A DNA stretch of 64,000 nt, taken from the NCBI RefSeq assembly GCF_000763905.1, contig NZ_JRKN01000009.1, positions 86,156 to 150,155 on the forward strand, given 5' to 3'. The stretch is from Paracoccus halophilus (GTDB lineage Bacteria > Pseudomonadota > Alphaproteobacteria > Rhodobacterales > Rhodobacteraceae). The notes beneath the pieces are model-generated. The model saw only the letters and a list, made by a program, of their open reading frames with translations, was not told where the DNA came from and searched no databases. Below, one piece after another: positions 16,705-24,978 of the stretch (positions are counted from its first letter, which is position 1; every line of letters begins with the position of its first letter). Made by a program: the position numbers and the translations under genes.

Positions 16705-17889
16705 ATGGCGTTTCCTTGGTTCGGGCGGGCGCGTTCCGCCGCTGTCGAGGTCGAGAAGAAGGCCAGCGCCACGGGCAAGCTGGTGGCGCTGGCGGCGGGC
16801 TCGGGGCGGGTGGTCTGGTCGCCGCGCGATACGGTCTCGCTGGTGCGGACAGGCTTTGCCGGAAATCCGGTCGGTTTTCGGGCCGTGCGGCTGATCGCCG
16901 AGGCTGCCGCGGCCGTGCCGCTGATCTGCCAGGATCGCGAGCGGCGCTATGAGATGCATCCGGTTCTGGACCTGCTGCGCCGGCCCAATGCCGGGCAGGG
17001 GCGGGCCGAGCTGTTCGAGGCGCTGATCGGGCAGATCCTGCTGAGCGGCAACGGTTATCTCGAGGCCGTGGGCGCGGGCGTGAAGGGGCTGCCGGCAGAG
17101 TTGCATGTGCTGCGCTCGGATCGGGTGGCGGTGGTGCCGGGGGCGGATGGCTGGCCCTCGGGCTATGAATATTCGGTGGGCGGGCGCAAGTTCCGTTTCG
17201 ATATGACCGGCAGCCCCGATCCGATCTGCCATATCCGCAGTTTCCATCCGCTGGACGATCACTACGGGCTGTCGCCGATGCAGGCGGCGGCTGTCGCGGT
17301 GGATGTGCATAACAGCGCGTCAAGCTGGTCCAAGGCGCTTTTGGACAATGCCGCGCGGCCTTCGGGCGCGATCATCTACAAGGGGGCGGATGGGCAGGCC
17401 AGCCTGTCGCCCGACCAGTATGACCGGCTGGTGACCGAGATGGAGATGCATCATCAGGGCGCCCGCAATGCCGGGCGGCCGATGCTGCTGGAAGGCGGGC
17501 TCGACTGGAAGCCGATGGGTTTCAGCCCCAGCGACATGGAATTTCATGAGACCAAGAAGGCCGCCGCGCGCGAGATTGCCCAGGCGTTCGGCGTGCCGCC
17601 CATGCTGATGGGGATACCGGGCGATGCGACCTATGCCAATTACGCCGAGGCGCATCGGGCGTTTTACCGGCTGACGGTGCTGCCTTTGGTTTCGCGCGTG
17701 GCCAGTGCGCTGGCCTGGTGGCTGGGCGAGCATCTGGGGGCCGAGATCGATCTGCGCCCCGACCCCGATCAGGTGCCGGCACTGGCCGAGGAACGCGACC
17801 AGCAATGGAAGCGCATCGGCGAGGCCACGTTCCTGACCGATGCCGAAAAGCGCGCGGCGCTGGGTCTGCCGCCGCTGCCGGAGGATTGA
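16705..17889 (+). CDS. GTA portal protein (g3)
   Basis: A 394-residue HK97-type portal. Recognisable family blocks are NPVGFRAVRLIAEAAAAVPL, the NGYLEAV segment, ARPSGAIIYKG and IAQAFGVPPMLMG. It forms the dodecameric ring through which DNA enters and leaves the capsid. The ATG at 16705 follows AGGAGGG (16694-16700) at ideal spacing, which decides the start over a longer open frame from 16636. The gene lies between terminase and g3.5 as in RcGTA. Confidence 0.94.
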   Translation: MAFPWFGRARSAAVEVEKKASATGKLVALAAGSGRVVWSPRDTVSLVRTGFAGNPVGFRAVRLIAEAAAAVPLICQDRERRYEMHPVLDLLRRPNAGQGRAELFEALIGQILLSGNGYLEAVGAGVKGLPAELHVLRSDRVAVVPGADGWPSGYEYSVGGRKFRFDMTGSPDPICHIRSFHPLDDHYGLSPMQAAAVAVDVHNSASSWSKALLDNAARPSGAIIYKGADGQASLSPDQYDRLVTEMEMHHQGARNAGRPMLLEGGLDWKPMGFSPSDMEFHETKKAAAREIAQAFGVPPMLMGIPGDATYANYAEAHRAFYRLTVLPLVSRVASALAWWLGEHLGAEIDLRPDPDQVPALAEERDQQWKRIGEATFLTDAEKRAALGLPPLPED

Positions 17890-17890
17890 G

Positions 17891-18124
17891 ATGGAGGGCT
17901 CGCGTTTCGTCAAGGAGCCCTTTGACTGGCACGATCAGCGCATGGACGCGCAGGAGCGGATCATGGCGCTGCAATTCGGCCAGGTCGAGCGCCGGCTGGA
18001 ACGGATCGAGGCGCTGATCGAGGGGCTGGAGCGCCGGCTCTGGATGACGGTTTACGGCGTCGTCGCCGTGATCCTGACCCAGGCGGTGCAGTCCATCCTG
18101 GAATTTGCACCGAAAGGAGGGTGA
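17891..18124 (+). CDS. GTA head formation protein (g3.5, RCAP_rcc01685 family)
   Basis: A 77-residue protein that starts one base after the portal stop. A charged helical part (MDAQERIMALQFGQVERRLERIEALIEGLERR in two pieces) is a likely coiled coil. A hydrophobic helix near the C-terminus (VYGVVAVILTQAVQSILEF) is a probable membrane or membrane-associated segment. Position and size match RcGTA g3.5, which is needed for head formation. The stop overlaps the ribosome site of the protease gene. Confidence 0.85.
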   Translation: MEGSRFVKEPFDWHDQRMDAQERIMALQFGQVERRLERIEALIEGLERRLWMTVYGVVAVILTQAVQSILEFAPKGG

Positions 18125-18125
18125 C

Positions 18126-18674
18126 GTGAATTCAACTGATTACGGGCTGGAGCTGAAATATGCGCCGGGCGCGCAGATCGTCAGCGACGGCACGCGGATC
18201 GAGGGATATGCCAGCCTGTTCGGGCTGACCGATCAGGGCGGCGACATCGTCCAGAAGGGCGCCTATGCGGCCAGCCTGAAGCGGCTGGCGGCGCGGGGCG
18301 ACAAGGTGCGGATGCTGTGGCAGCACGATCCGGCCCGGCCGATCGGCGTCTGGGACGAGATCCGCGAGGACGAGAAGGGCCTGTGGGTCAAGGGGCGCCT
18401 GCTGCCCGATATCGCACAGGCCCGCGAGGCGGCGGCGCTGATCGCGGCGGGGGCCATCGACGGGCTGTCGATCGGCTATCGCACGATTTCCGCGGAGCGA
18501 GACGGCAAGGGCCGGCGCCTGCTGAGCGAGGTTGAACTGTGGGAGGTGTCGCTGGTCACATTCCCGATGCTGGCCGAGGCCAAGGTGGGGCGGAAATCCG
18601 ACCCGGCGGCGGTGCAGGCCAACGAGATGGCGGCGGCATTCCGTGCCGCGACGCTGGCGCTGCGCGCCGAATAG
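18126..18674 (+). CDS. GTA HK97-type prohead protease (g4)
   Basis: A 182-residue U35/HK97 prohead protease. It contains FEGYASLFG-like (IEGYASLFGLTDQGGDIVQKGAY), the His motif RMLWQHDP and the Ser motif DGLSIGYRT, which together supply the catalytic residues. It trims the capsid delta domain during maturation. I chose GTG at 18126 because a strong AAAGGAGGG lies 5-6 bases upstream; the ATG-less extension to 18105 overlaps g3.5. The capsid gene starts 23 bases downstream. Confidence 0.92.
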   Translation: MNSTDYGLELKYAPGAQIVSDGTRIEGYASLFGLTDQGGDIVQKGAYAASLKRLAARGDKVRMLWQHDPARPIGVWDEIREDEKGLWVKGRLLPDIAQAREAAALIAAGAIDGLSIGYRTISAERDGKGRRLLSEVELWEVSLVTFPMLAEAKVGRKSDPAAVQANEMAAAFRAATLALRAE

Positions 18675-18697
18675 GTTTCACCGAAACGGAGAGGACC

Positions 18698-19864
18698 ATG
18701 ACCGAGGTGAAAGCCGCGGCCGGGGCGGATATGCCCGGCGATCTGGGGGCTGAAATGATCGGGTTCGTCAATGAACTCAAATCATTCCGCGACGATTTTC
18801 AGAAAAAACTGCAAGCACAGGATGAACGCATGAGCATGTTGGACCGCAAGACCGTTTCGCGCGCCCGCGCCCCTCTGTCGGCCGAGGCCGATGCGGGTGC
18901 GCCGCATCAGAAGGCGTTCGACGCCTATATCCGCCATGGCGATGACGATGCGCTGCGCGGCCTGCCGCTGGAGGGCAAGGCGATGACCACCGTCAGCGAT
19001 GGCGGTTTCCTGGCGGCGCCCACGGTCGCCTTGCAGGTGCAGGATGCGCTGAACGTTACCGCCTCGCTGCGCCGGGTGGCCAATGTCGTCAGCGTGGAAT
19101 CGGCCAATTACGAAGTGCTGGTCGATATGGGCGATATCGCCTCGGGCTGGGCGAGCGAGGCCGGCACGCAGGACGAGACCGGGACCTCGACCGTGCAGCG
19201 CGTGGTCATTCCGGTGCATGAACTGTCGGCCATGCCCAAGGCCAGCCAGCGCCTGCTGGACGATGCCGCCTTTGACGTCGAGACCTGGCTGGCCGGTCGC
19301 ATCGCCGAGAAATTCGCCCGCGCCGAGGCCACGGCCTTTGTCAGCGGCGACGGTGTGAACAAGCCCAAGGGGTTCCTGACCCATCACATGGCCCCCGATG
19401 CCACGGCCACCCATGCCCAGATCGGCACCATCGCGTCGGGCGGGAACGGCGATTTCGCCACCACCAACCCGGCCGATGCGCTGATCGATCTGGTCTATGC
19501 GCTGGCGGCGGAATATCGTGCCAATGCGAGCTTCGTGATGAATTCCAGGACCGCCGCGGCGGTGCGCAAGATGCGCGACGCCGACGGTCGCTTCCTGTGG
19601 ACCGATTCGCTGGCCGCCGGTCAGCCGGCGCAGTTGCTGGGCTATCCGGTGCTGGTCTGCGAGGACATGCCGGATATCTCGCTGGGCTCCGCCTCGATCG
19701 CGTTCGGCGATTTCCGCGCCGGTTATACGATCGTCGAGCGCCCTGACCTGCGGGTGCTGCGCGATCCCTTCTCGGCCAAGCCGCATGTGCTGTTCTATGC
19801 CACCAAGCGCGTCGGCGGCGGGGTGACCGATGCCCGCGCGATCAAACTGATGGTCTTCGGCTGA
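18698..19864 (+). CDS. GTA major capsid protein, HK97 fold (g5)
   Basis: A 388-residue HK97-family capsid protein. The first roughly 95 residues are charged and coiled (FRDDFQKKLQAQDERMSMLD) and should be the delta/scaffold domain removed by the g4 protease. The mature part has the typical SDGGFLAAPTVALQVQ start, then the E-loop and P-domain, and ends in FYATKRVGGGVTDARAIKLM. The ATG at 18698 follows GGAGAGG. A very stable hairpin follows the stop and may set capsid-rich expression relative to the tail genes. Confidence 0.95.
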   Translation: MTEVKAAAGADMPGDLGAEMIGFVNELKSFRDDFQKKLQAQDERMSMLDRKTVSRARAPLSAEADAGAPHQKAFDAYIRHGDDDALRGLPLEGKAMTTVSDGGFLAAPTVALQVQDALNVTASLRRVANVVSVESANYEVLVDMGDIASGWASEAGTQDETGTSTVQRVVIPVHELSAMPKASQRLLDDAAFDVETWLAGRIAEKFARAEATAFVSGDGVNKPKGFLTHHMAPDATATHAQIGTIASGGNGDFATTNPADALIDLVYALAAEYRANASFVMNSRTAAAVRKMRDADGRFLWTDSLAAGQPAQLLGYPVLVCEDMPDISLGSASIAFGDFRAGYTIVERPDLRVLRDPFSAKPHVLFYATKRVGGGVTDARAIKLMVFG

Positions 19865-19878
19865 TCCAGGGCCGAAGC

Positions 19879-19964
19879 GGGGGCCGCGCAGGCAGATGTC
19901 CGCCTGACCGGCTGAGCAACTGTCCGCGCGCGCGACGGCGGATCTGCGCGGCCCCCATTTCTTT
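19879..19964 (+). terminator. Long hairpin between capsid and g6 (partial terminator)
   Basis: GGGGGCCGCGCAG (19879-19891) is perfectly complementary to CTGCGCGGCCCCC (19944-19956), 13 bp, and is followed by ATTTCTTTTG. Inner CCGCC/GGCGG pairing extends the stem. It occupies most of the 140-base gap and is the only sizeable gap inside the GTA operon after g3. Confidence 0.6.
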
Positions 19965-20004
19965 TGCCCTTGGGATGCAGGCTCCGCACACGGGAGAGAC
20001 GAAG

Positions 20005-20622
20005 ATGATGCTTGTGGAAGTGACGGCGCCCCCCCTTGCGGCGCTGCCGGTCGCCGGTTTGCAGGACCATTTGCGGCTGGGAACGGGGTTCGGGACGGCC
20101 GGGGACATGGCCGAGACGGCGGCGCTGGCGGGGTTCCTGAGGGCCGCCATCGCCAGCATCGAGGCGCGCACCGGCAAGGTGCTGCTGGCGCGGCAGTTCC
20201 GGCTGCGGCTTGAGGAATGGCGCGACCCGATGGGCCAGCCGCTGCCGCTGGCGCCGGTCAGTGCCATCGAGCGGGTCGAGATCGTGAATGTGGCGGGGGC
20301 CGTCACCCCTGTCGATCCGGCGGTCTATCGGCTGGTGCCGGATATGCAGCGCCCGCTGCTCGCGCCCGTTGGGGCGTTTCTGCCGGGGATTCCTGCCTCG
20401 GGGCATGCGCTGGTGACCTTTTCGGCGGGGTTTGGTTCCGCATGGGCGAATGTGCCGGCCGATCTGGCGCAGGCGGTGCTGATGCTGGCCGCGCGCTATC
20501 ACGAGGATCGCAGCTATGAGGGCACGCAGGCGGCGATGCCCTTTGGCGTGAGCGCGCTGATCGAGCGCTGGCGCTCGGTCCGGGTGCTGGGAGGGCGTGG
20601 CAATTCGCGCGGCGGGGCATGA
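20005..20622 (+). CDS. GTA head-tail connector / adaptor protein (g6)
   Basis: A 205-residue gp6-like adaptor. It has helical N- and C-terminal parts typical of the HK97 gp6/SPP1 gp15 fold (AETAALAGFLRAAIASIEA; LAQAVLMLAARYHEDR) and a central beta part. It forms the ring under the portal. The start at 20005 has GGGAGAG upstream; an ATG directly after, at 20008, is equally possible. Its stop overlaps the start of g7 by 4 bases. Confidence 0.88.
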   Translation: MMLVEVTAPPLAALPVAGLQDHLRLGTGFGTAGDMAETAALAGFLRAAIASIEARTGKVLLARQFRLRLEEWRDPMGQPLPLAPVSAIERVEIVNVAGAVTPVDPAVYRLVPDMQRPLLAPVGAFLPGIPASGHALVTFSAGFGSAWANVPADLAQAVLMLAARYHEDRSYEGTQAAMPFGVSALIERWRSVRVLGGRGNSRGGA

Positions 20623-20969
20623 GCACGCCGCGACTGACGGTGCCGCTGACCATCGAAAGCCCGGTCCGTGAGGCCGACGGCATGGGCGGCTATGAGCTGC
20701 GTTGGCGTGATATCGGAAAAATCTGGGCCGAGATGCGGTCGGGTGCGGGTGGCGAACGGTTCGCCGAGGTGGGGGCGCAGAGTGTCGTGACCTGGCGGAT
20801 CACCGTCAGGGCGGCACCGGCCGGCGACCCGCGCCGCCCGCGCCCCGAGCAGCGGCTGCGCATGGGCGAAGGTGCCGACGCGCGCCGCTTCAAGATCGAG
20901 GCGGTGGCCGAGAAGGATGCCGGCGGGCGCTGGCTGGTCTGCGTTGCGAAAGAGGAGTCCCTGGCATGA
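20619..20969 (+). CDS. GTA head closure / stopper protein (g7)
   Basis: A 116-residue beta-barrel protein of the SPP1 gp16 / HK97 gp7 head-closure type. The family pattern is YELRWRDIGKIWAEMRSGAG, then a strand-rich second half. It seals the portal and joins the tail. It is coupled to g6 and g8 by ATGA overlaps on both sides. Confidence 0.88.
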   Translation: MSTPRLTVPLTIESPVREADGMGGYELRWRDIGKIWAEMRSGAGGERFAEVGAQSVVTWRITVRAAPAGDPRRPRPEQRLRMGEGADARRFKIEAVAEKDAGGRWLVCVAKEESLA

Positions 20970-21385
20970 GCTATGCAGCGACGGCCGCGCTTCAGGTGGC
21001 GGTCTATCAGGCCTTGCGGCAAAGCCCGGCGCTGACCGACCTGGTCGGCGACGCGATCTATGACGCGATGCCGGTGGCGGCGCCGACGGGGACCTATGTC
21101 GCGCTTGGTCCCGAGGATGTGAAGGATGCCGGCGACATGACGGGCGCGGGCGCCATGCATGATTTCGTGGTCTCGGTACTGTCCGGCTCGGACGAGGCGA
21201 GCGGGTTCGGCGCGGTGAAAGAGGTCGCGGTGGCGGTCTCGGACACGCTTGAGAGCGCCGCGATCGCGCTGGATCGCGGTCATCTGGCGGGGCTGTGGTT
21301 CCTGCGCGCCCGCGCGCGGCGGGCTGAAAAGGGCGCCGGGCGGCGGGTCGACATGACCTTTCGCGCGCGCATTGATCTGGGTTGA
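20966..21385 (+). CDS. GTA tail terminator protein, DUF3168 family (g8)
   Basis: A 139-residue DUF3168 protein. The start ALQVAVYQALRQSPALTDLVG and the following IYDAMP are diagnostic. DUF3168 proteins form the tail terminator ring that ends tail tube growth and docks to the head. It overlaps g7 by 4 bases and is followed after 12 bases by the tail tube gene with a GAGGAGAG ribosome site. Confidence 0.88.
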   Translation: MSYAATAALQVAVYQALRQSPALTDLVGDAIYDAMPVAAPTGTYVALGPEDVKDAGDMTGAGAMHDFVVSVLSGSDEASGFGAVKEVAVAVSDTLESAAIALDRGHLAGLWFLRARARRAEKGAGRRVDMTFRARIDLG

Positions 21386-21397
21386 GGAGAGACGGAT

Positions 21398-21811
21398 ATG
21401 GCGGTGCAGAACGGACGCGACCTGCTGATCAAGATGGACATGACCGGGGACGGCCAGTTCGAGACGATCGCGGGCCTGCGCGCGACTCGGCTGGGCTTCA
21501 ATGCCGAGACGGTGGATGTGACGAGCCTGGAAAGCGAGGGCCGCTCGCGCGAATTGCTGGCCGGCGCGGGGGTGCGCTCGGCCTCGATCTCGGGGTCCGG
21601 GGTGTTTCGCGACGGCACCACGGATGAGCGCGCGCGGCAGGTGTTCTTTGACGGCGAGGTGCCGCGCTTTCAGGTGGTGATCCCCGATTTCGGCACGGTC
21701 GAGGGGCCGTTCCAGATCACGTCGCTGGAATATGCAGGCAGCTACAATGGCGAGGCAAGCTATGAGATTTCCCTGGCAAGCGCGGGCGCGCTCAGCTTCG
21801 TCGCGCTCTGA
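21398..21811 (+). CDS. GTA major tail tube protein, TP901-1 type (g9)
   Basis: A 137-residue tail tube protein of the TP901-1 major tail family. The start is MAVQNGRDLLIKMD, with the mid motif VDVTSLESEG and the C-terminal EYAGSYNGEASYEISLASAG. It polymerises into the siphovirus-like GTA tail tube. The length agrees with RcGTA g9. Confidence 0.9.
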   Translation: MAVQNGRDLLIKMDMTGDGQFETIAGLRATRLGFNAETVDVTSLESEGRSRELLAGAGVRSASISGSGVFRDGTTDERARQVFFDGEVPRFQVVIPDFGTVEGPFQITSLEYAGSYNGEASYEISLASAGALSFVAL

Positions 21812-21812
21812 C

Positions 21813-22130
21813 ATGGCCAATCCGTTGACCGGAGAGGTCGAGATCTGGCTGGACGGGCAGGCGCATCGCGCCAAGCTGACGCTGGGTGCGCTGGCCGGGC
21901 TTGAGGCGGAACTGGGCGCCGACAGCATGGTGGCGCTGGTCGAACGCTTTGAGGGCGGGCGCTTTTCCAGCCGCGACGTGATGGCGGTGCTGGTCGCGGG
22001 CCTGCGTGGCGGCGGCTGGACCGGTGGCGGTGACGATCTGCTGGCGGCCGAGTTCCGGGGCGGGCCGGTCGGCGCCGCCCATGCGGCTGCGGCGCTGCTG
22101 GCGCGTGCCTTTCGCATCGAGGGCACATGA
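21813..22130 (+). CDS. GTA gene 10 protein (tail assembly, GTA_gp10 family)
   Basis: A 105-residue protein of the GTA_gp10 family (MANPLTGEVEIWLDGQ start, then LTLGALAGLEAELG). It is thought to act with g10.1 as tail assembly chaperones, in the position where siphophages encode gpG/gpGT. It starts one base after the tail tube stop. Its stop overlaps the g10.1 start (ATGA). Confidence 0.87.
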   Translation: MANPLTGEVEIWLDGQAHRAKLTLGALAGLEAELGADSMVALVERFEGGRFSSRDVMAVLVAGLRGGGWTGGGDDLLAAEFRGGPVGAAHAAAALLARAFRIEGT

Positions 22131-22354
22131 GCGGCGCGCAGGCCCCGGGCGGCATGGACTGGCCCGGCCTGATCCGCGTGGGGATCGGGCCGGCGCGGCT
22201 GGGCGGGCTGGGCCTGACGCCGGCGCAGTTCTGGGCGCTGACCCCGGCCGAGCTGGCGCTGATGCTGGGGATCGCGCCGGGCACGGGCGGCGCGATGACG
22301 CGCGCCCGTCTGGCCGAGCTGGTCGCGCGCTATCCCGACGGCCAGGCGCGATGA
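22127..22354 (+). CDS. GTA tail assembly chaperone (g10.1, rcc01693 family)
   Basis: A 75-residue protein matching the phage_TAC_6 / rcc01693 family. The pattern MDWPGLIRVGI...LGLTPAQFWALTPAEL is the signature. Predicted to chaperone the tape measure protein during tail assembly. It overlaps g10 by 4 bases, the usual place of a translationally coupled or frameshifted chaperone pair. I see no slippery sequence, so a separate start is more likely. Confidence 0.85.
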   Translation: MSGAQAPGGMDWPGLIRVGIGPARLGGLGLTPAQFWALTPAELALMLGIAPGTGGAMTRARLAELVARYPDGQAR

Positions 22355-22357
22355 CCG

Positions 22358-22409
22358 GGCCGCGGGTGCCCGCGCTCGCAAAGTGAAACCGGATATTTGA
22401 GAGGAGGCG
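22358..22409 (+). repeat. Dispersed 3' element, divergent copy C overlapping the g11 ribosome site
   Basis: After the g10.1 stop, a GC-rich inverted repeat (CGCGG-GTGC-CCGCG within 22360-22376) is followed by CCGGATATTTGAGAGGAGG. The GGATATTT core matches the other copies, but the tail is here the ribosome binding site of g11 (GAGGAGG, 22401-22407). Confidence 0.4.
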
Positions 22410-22414
22410 TCGTC

Positions 22415-23083
22415 GTGGCGAACAAGGACGGATTCGACGCGCTGGTCGAGGATGGCCAGACCACGCTGGGTAAGACTGCCGATCAGGGCGCGCGCGCCAC
22501 GGCCGAGCTTGACGCCGAACTGGCGCGGCTGCGGCAGTCGATGCTTTACACAAATCGCGAGATGGCCAGCCTGACCTCGGGGATCGGCCGCGGTCTGCGC
22601 CGCGCCTTCGAAGGCCTGGCCTTCGACGGCATGAAGCTGAGCGATGCGCTGAAGGGGATCGCACGCAGCATGGCCGATACCGCCTTTTCGGTGGCGATGA
22701 GGCCGGTTGAGCAGGCGGTTTCGGGGGCGCTGGCGCAGGGCGTGAACGGGCTGGTCTCGGGGTTGTTGCCATTCGCCGATGGCGCGGCTTTCGCGCAGGG
22801 GCGCGTCATGCCCTTTGCCAGGGGGGGCGTGGTCAGCCAGCCCACCTATTTCCCGATGCGCGGCGCGACCGGGCTGATGGGCGAGGCCGGGGCCGAGGCG
22901 ATCATGCCCTTGCAGCGCGGTGCCGATGGCCGGCTGGGGGTCGCGGCCCAGGGAGCGGCGGCCCGGCCGGTCAATGTGACCTTCAATGTCTCGACCCCCG
23001 ATGTGGCGGGGTTCCAGCGCAGTCAGAGCCAGATCGCGGCGCAGATGGGGCGGCTGCTGGCGCGTGGCGAAAGGAACGGGTGA
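22415..23083 (+). CDS. GTA tail tape measure protein (g11)
   Basis: A 222-residue tape measure protein, short as in RcGTA, in keeping with its short tail. The N-terminal half is helical. The middle has FEGLAFDGMKLSDALKGIAR and the C-terminus the common tape-measure motif ARGGVVSQPTYFP...GLMGEAGAEAIMPL. The start is GTG at 22415, fixed by GAGGAGG 7 bases upstream. It sets tail length and is ejected before DNA. Confidence 0.88.
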   Translation: MANKDGFDALVEDGQTTLGKTADQGARATAELDAELARLRQSMLYTNREMASLTSGIGRGLRRAFEGLAFDGMKLSDALKGIARSMADTAFSVAMRPVEQAVSGALAQGVNGLVSGLLPFADGAAFAQGRVMPFARGGVVSQPTYFPMRGATGLMGEAGAEAIMPLQRGADGRLGVAAQGAAARPVNVTFNVSTPDVAGFQRSQSQIAAQMGRLLARGERNG

Positions 23084-23086
23084 GAA

Positions 23087-23719
23087 ATGGCGTTTCACGA
23101 GATCAGATTTCCCGCCAACCTGTCATTCGGCTCGGTCGGCGGGCCGGAGCGGCGCACCGAGATCGTCGCCATGACCAACGGCCACGAGGAACGTCGCACG
23201 CCCTGGGCGCATTCGCGCCGGCGCTACGATGCGGGGCTTGGCCTGCGTTCGCTGGACGATGTGGCGGCGCTGATCGCCTTTTTCGAGGCGCGCGCGGGCC
23301 AGATGCACGGCTTTCGCTGGAAGGACTGGGCCGATTACAAATCCTGCGCCCCCAGTGCCACGCCGGCCTTCGAGGATCAGAATATCGGCACCGGCGACGG
23401 CGTGAACCGGGTTTTCAGGCTGCGCAAGGCCTATGCCTCGGGTCCCGGGCGCTATGCGCGTCCGGTGACCAAGCCGGTCGGCGGCGCGGTGCTGGCCGGC
23501 GTGGGCGGCATCGAGCTGCGCGACGGGCTTGATTTCCAGGTCGATACGGCAAGCGGGACCGTCACCTTCGCGGTTCCGCCCGAGGGGGGCGCGAGGGTCA
23601 CCGCCGGGTTCGAATTCGATGTGCCGGTGCGGTTCGATACCGACCGGATCGCGGTCTCGGTCGCCTCGTTCCAGGCGGGCGATCTGCCGCAGGTGCCAGT
23701 GGTGGAGGTGCGGCTATGA
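23087..23719 (+). CDS. GTA distal tail protein, TIGR02217/DUF2460 family (g12)
   Basis: A 210-residue DUF2460 protein. The start FHEIRFPANLSFGSVGGPER and the later FRWKDWADYKS are diagnostic. In the RcGTA particle this is the distal tail ring that connects tube and hub. It begins 3 bases after g11 with GGTGAGAAATG spacing, and its stop overlaps g13 (ATGA). Confidence 0.9.
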   Translation: MAFHEIRFPANLSFGSVGGPERRTEIVAMTNGHEERRTPWAHSRRRYDAGLGLRSLDDVAALIAFFEARAGQMHGFRWKDWADYKSCAPSATPAFEDQNIGTGDGVNRVFRLRKAYASGPGRYARPVTKPVGGAVLAGVGGIELRDGLDFQVDTASGTVTFAVPPEGGARVTAGFEFDVPVRFDTDRIAVSVASFQAGDLPQVPVVEVRL

Positions 23720-24537
23720 GCGAGACGGTCGCAAGGGCATGGGCGGTCACGCGGCGCGACGGCATGGTGCTGGGCTTTACCGATCACGACCGCGCGCTGA
23801 GCTTTGAGGGGATAGACTTCCGCCCCGATACCGGGCTGAACGCGCGCGCCGTGGTTCAGGGATCGGGCCTGTCGGTCGACAACAGCGAGGCGGTCGGGGC
23901 GCTGTCGGACAGCGCCATCACCGAGATCGACCTGATGGCCGGCCGCTGGGACGCGGCCGATGTCCGGCTGTGGGAGGTGGACTGGACCGATACGGCGAAC
24001 CGCCGGCTGATCTTTCGCGGCCATCTGGGCGAGGTCTCGCGCAGCGGCGCGGCCTTCCGGGCCGAGTTGCGCGGATTGTCCGAGCCGCTGAACCGCATGC
24101 AGGGGCGGGTCTATCACCCGCGCTGCTCGGCGCAGCTGGGCGATGGGCGCTGCGGGTTCGACCTGTCGCGACCCGGCTATTCTGCCGAAGGGGTGATCGT
24201 TTCGGACGAAGGTGGGCAGCGTTTCATCCTGTCCAATGTCGATGGCCATGATGCACGCTGGTTCGAGCGTGGTCAGCTGGTCGTGCTGTCAGGCCCGGCC
24301 GAGGGCCTTTCGGGGATCGTCAAGTCGGATCTGGCGCTTGCGGGCGCGCGGCGCGAGATCGAGCTTTGGGCCGGGCTGGGGATCCGCCCGGCAATCGGGG
24401 ATCGCGTGCAATTGGTCGCGGGCTGCGACAAGCTGGCCGAGACCTGCCGGATGAAGTTCCTGAATTACCTGAACTTCCGGGGCTTCCCGCACCTGCCGCC
24501 CGAGGATTGGCTGCTGGCGCCCGGGGTCAACCGATGA
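23716..24537 (+). CDS. GTA hub protein, DUF2163 family, with Fe-S cysteines (g13)
   Basis: A 273-residue DUF2163/TIGR02218 protein. Four cysteines stand out: two in RCSAQLGDGRCGF (about residue 136-145) and two in GCDKLAETCRMKF (about 237-243). The final NYLNFRGFPHLPPEDW is diagnostic. In the RcGTA structure the hub carries an iron-sulfur cluster, and the cysteine pattern here fits that. It overlaps both g12 and g14 by 4 bases. Confidence 0.9.
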   Translation: MSETVARAWAVTRRDGMVLGFTDHDRALSFEGIDFRPDTGLNARAVVQGSGLSVDNSEAVGALSDSAITEIDLMAGRWDAADVRLWEVDWTDTANRRLIFRGHLGEVSRSGAAFRAELRGLSEPLNRMQGRVYHPRCSAQLGDGRCGFDLSRPGYSAEGVIVSDEGGQRFILSNVDGHDARWFERGQLVVLSGPAEGLSGIVKSDLALAGARREIELWAGLGIRPAIGDRVQLVAGCDKLAETCRMKFLNYLNFRGFPHLPPEDWLLAPGVNR

Positions 24538-24962
24538 GCGTCGCGATCGTTCAGGCGGCGCGGGGCTGGATCGGTACGCCCTATGTGCATCAGGCCTCGG
24601 TCAGGGGGGCGGGAATGGATTGCCTGGGCCTTGTCCGTGGGGTCTGGCGCGAGATTGTCGGCGCCGAACCCGAACCGATGCCGGCCTATACCCCGGACTG
24701 GGGCGAGGCGGGCGGCGCGGAATTGCTGCTGGGCGGGGCGGGGCGGCTGTTGCACCCCGCCCCGGATGAGCAGCCGGGCGATGTGCTGGTCTTTCGCATG
24801 CGGGCCGGCGCCATCGCCAAACATCTGGGAATACTGGCGCAGACCGGGGCGCAGGCCAGTTTCGTGCATGCCTATGACCGGCATGGCGTGGTCGAAAGTC
24901 CGCTATCGGCGCCATGGCGGGCGCGGATCGCGGGACGGTTCCGGTTTCCGCCGGTCAATTAG
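24534..24962 (+). CDS. GTA NlpC/P60 family peptidase (g14)
   Basis: A 142-residue NlpC/P60 cysteine peptidase. The catalytic Cys lies in GMDCLGLVRG (about residue 27) and the His in AKHLGIL (about residue 97). In GTAs it is a tail-tip peptidase thought to cut the recipient's peptidoglycan on DNA entry. The ATG at 24534 overlaps the g13 stop. The gene precedes the megatron g15 after 16 bases. Confidence 0.92.
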   Translation: MSVAIVQAARGWIGTPYVHQASVRGAGMDCLGLVRGVWREIVGAEPEPMPAYTPDWGEAGGAELLLGGAGRLLHPAPDEQPGDVLVFRMRAGAIAKHLGILAQTGAQASFVHAYDRHGVVESPLSAPWRARIAGRFRFPPVN

Positions 24963-24978
24963 GGAAAGGTAGGGCGCA

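Noticed and set aside
20690..23098. 802-residue minus-strand open frame across GTA genes g7-g11
   Set aside because: Antisense shadow; the plus-strand genes have ribosome sites and GTA family motifs.
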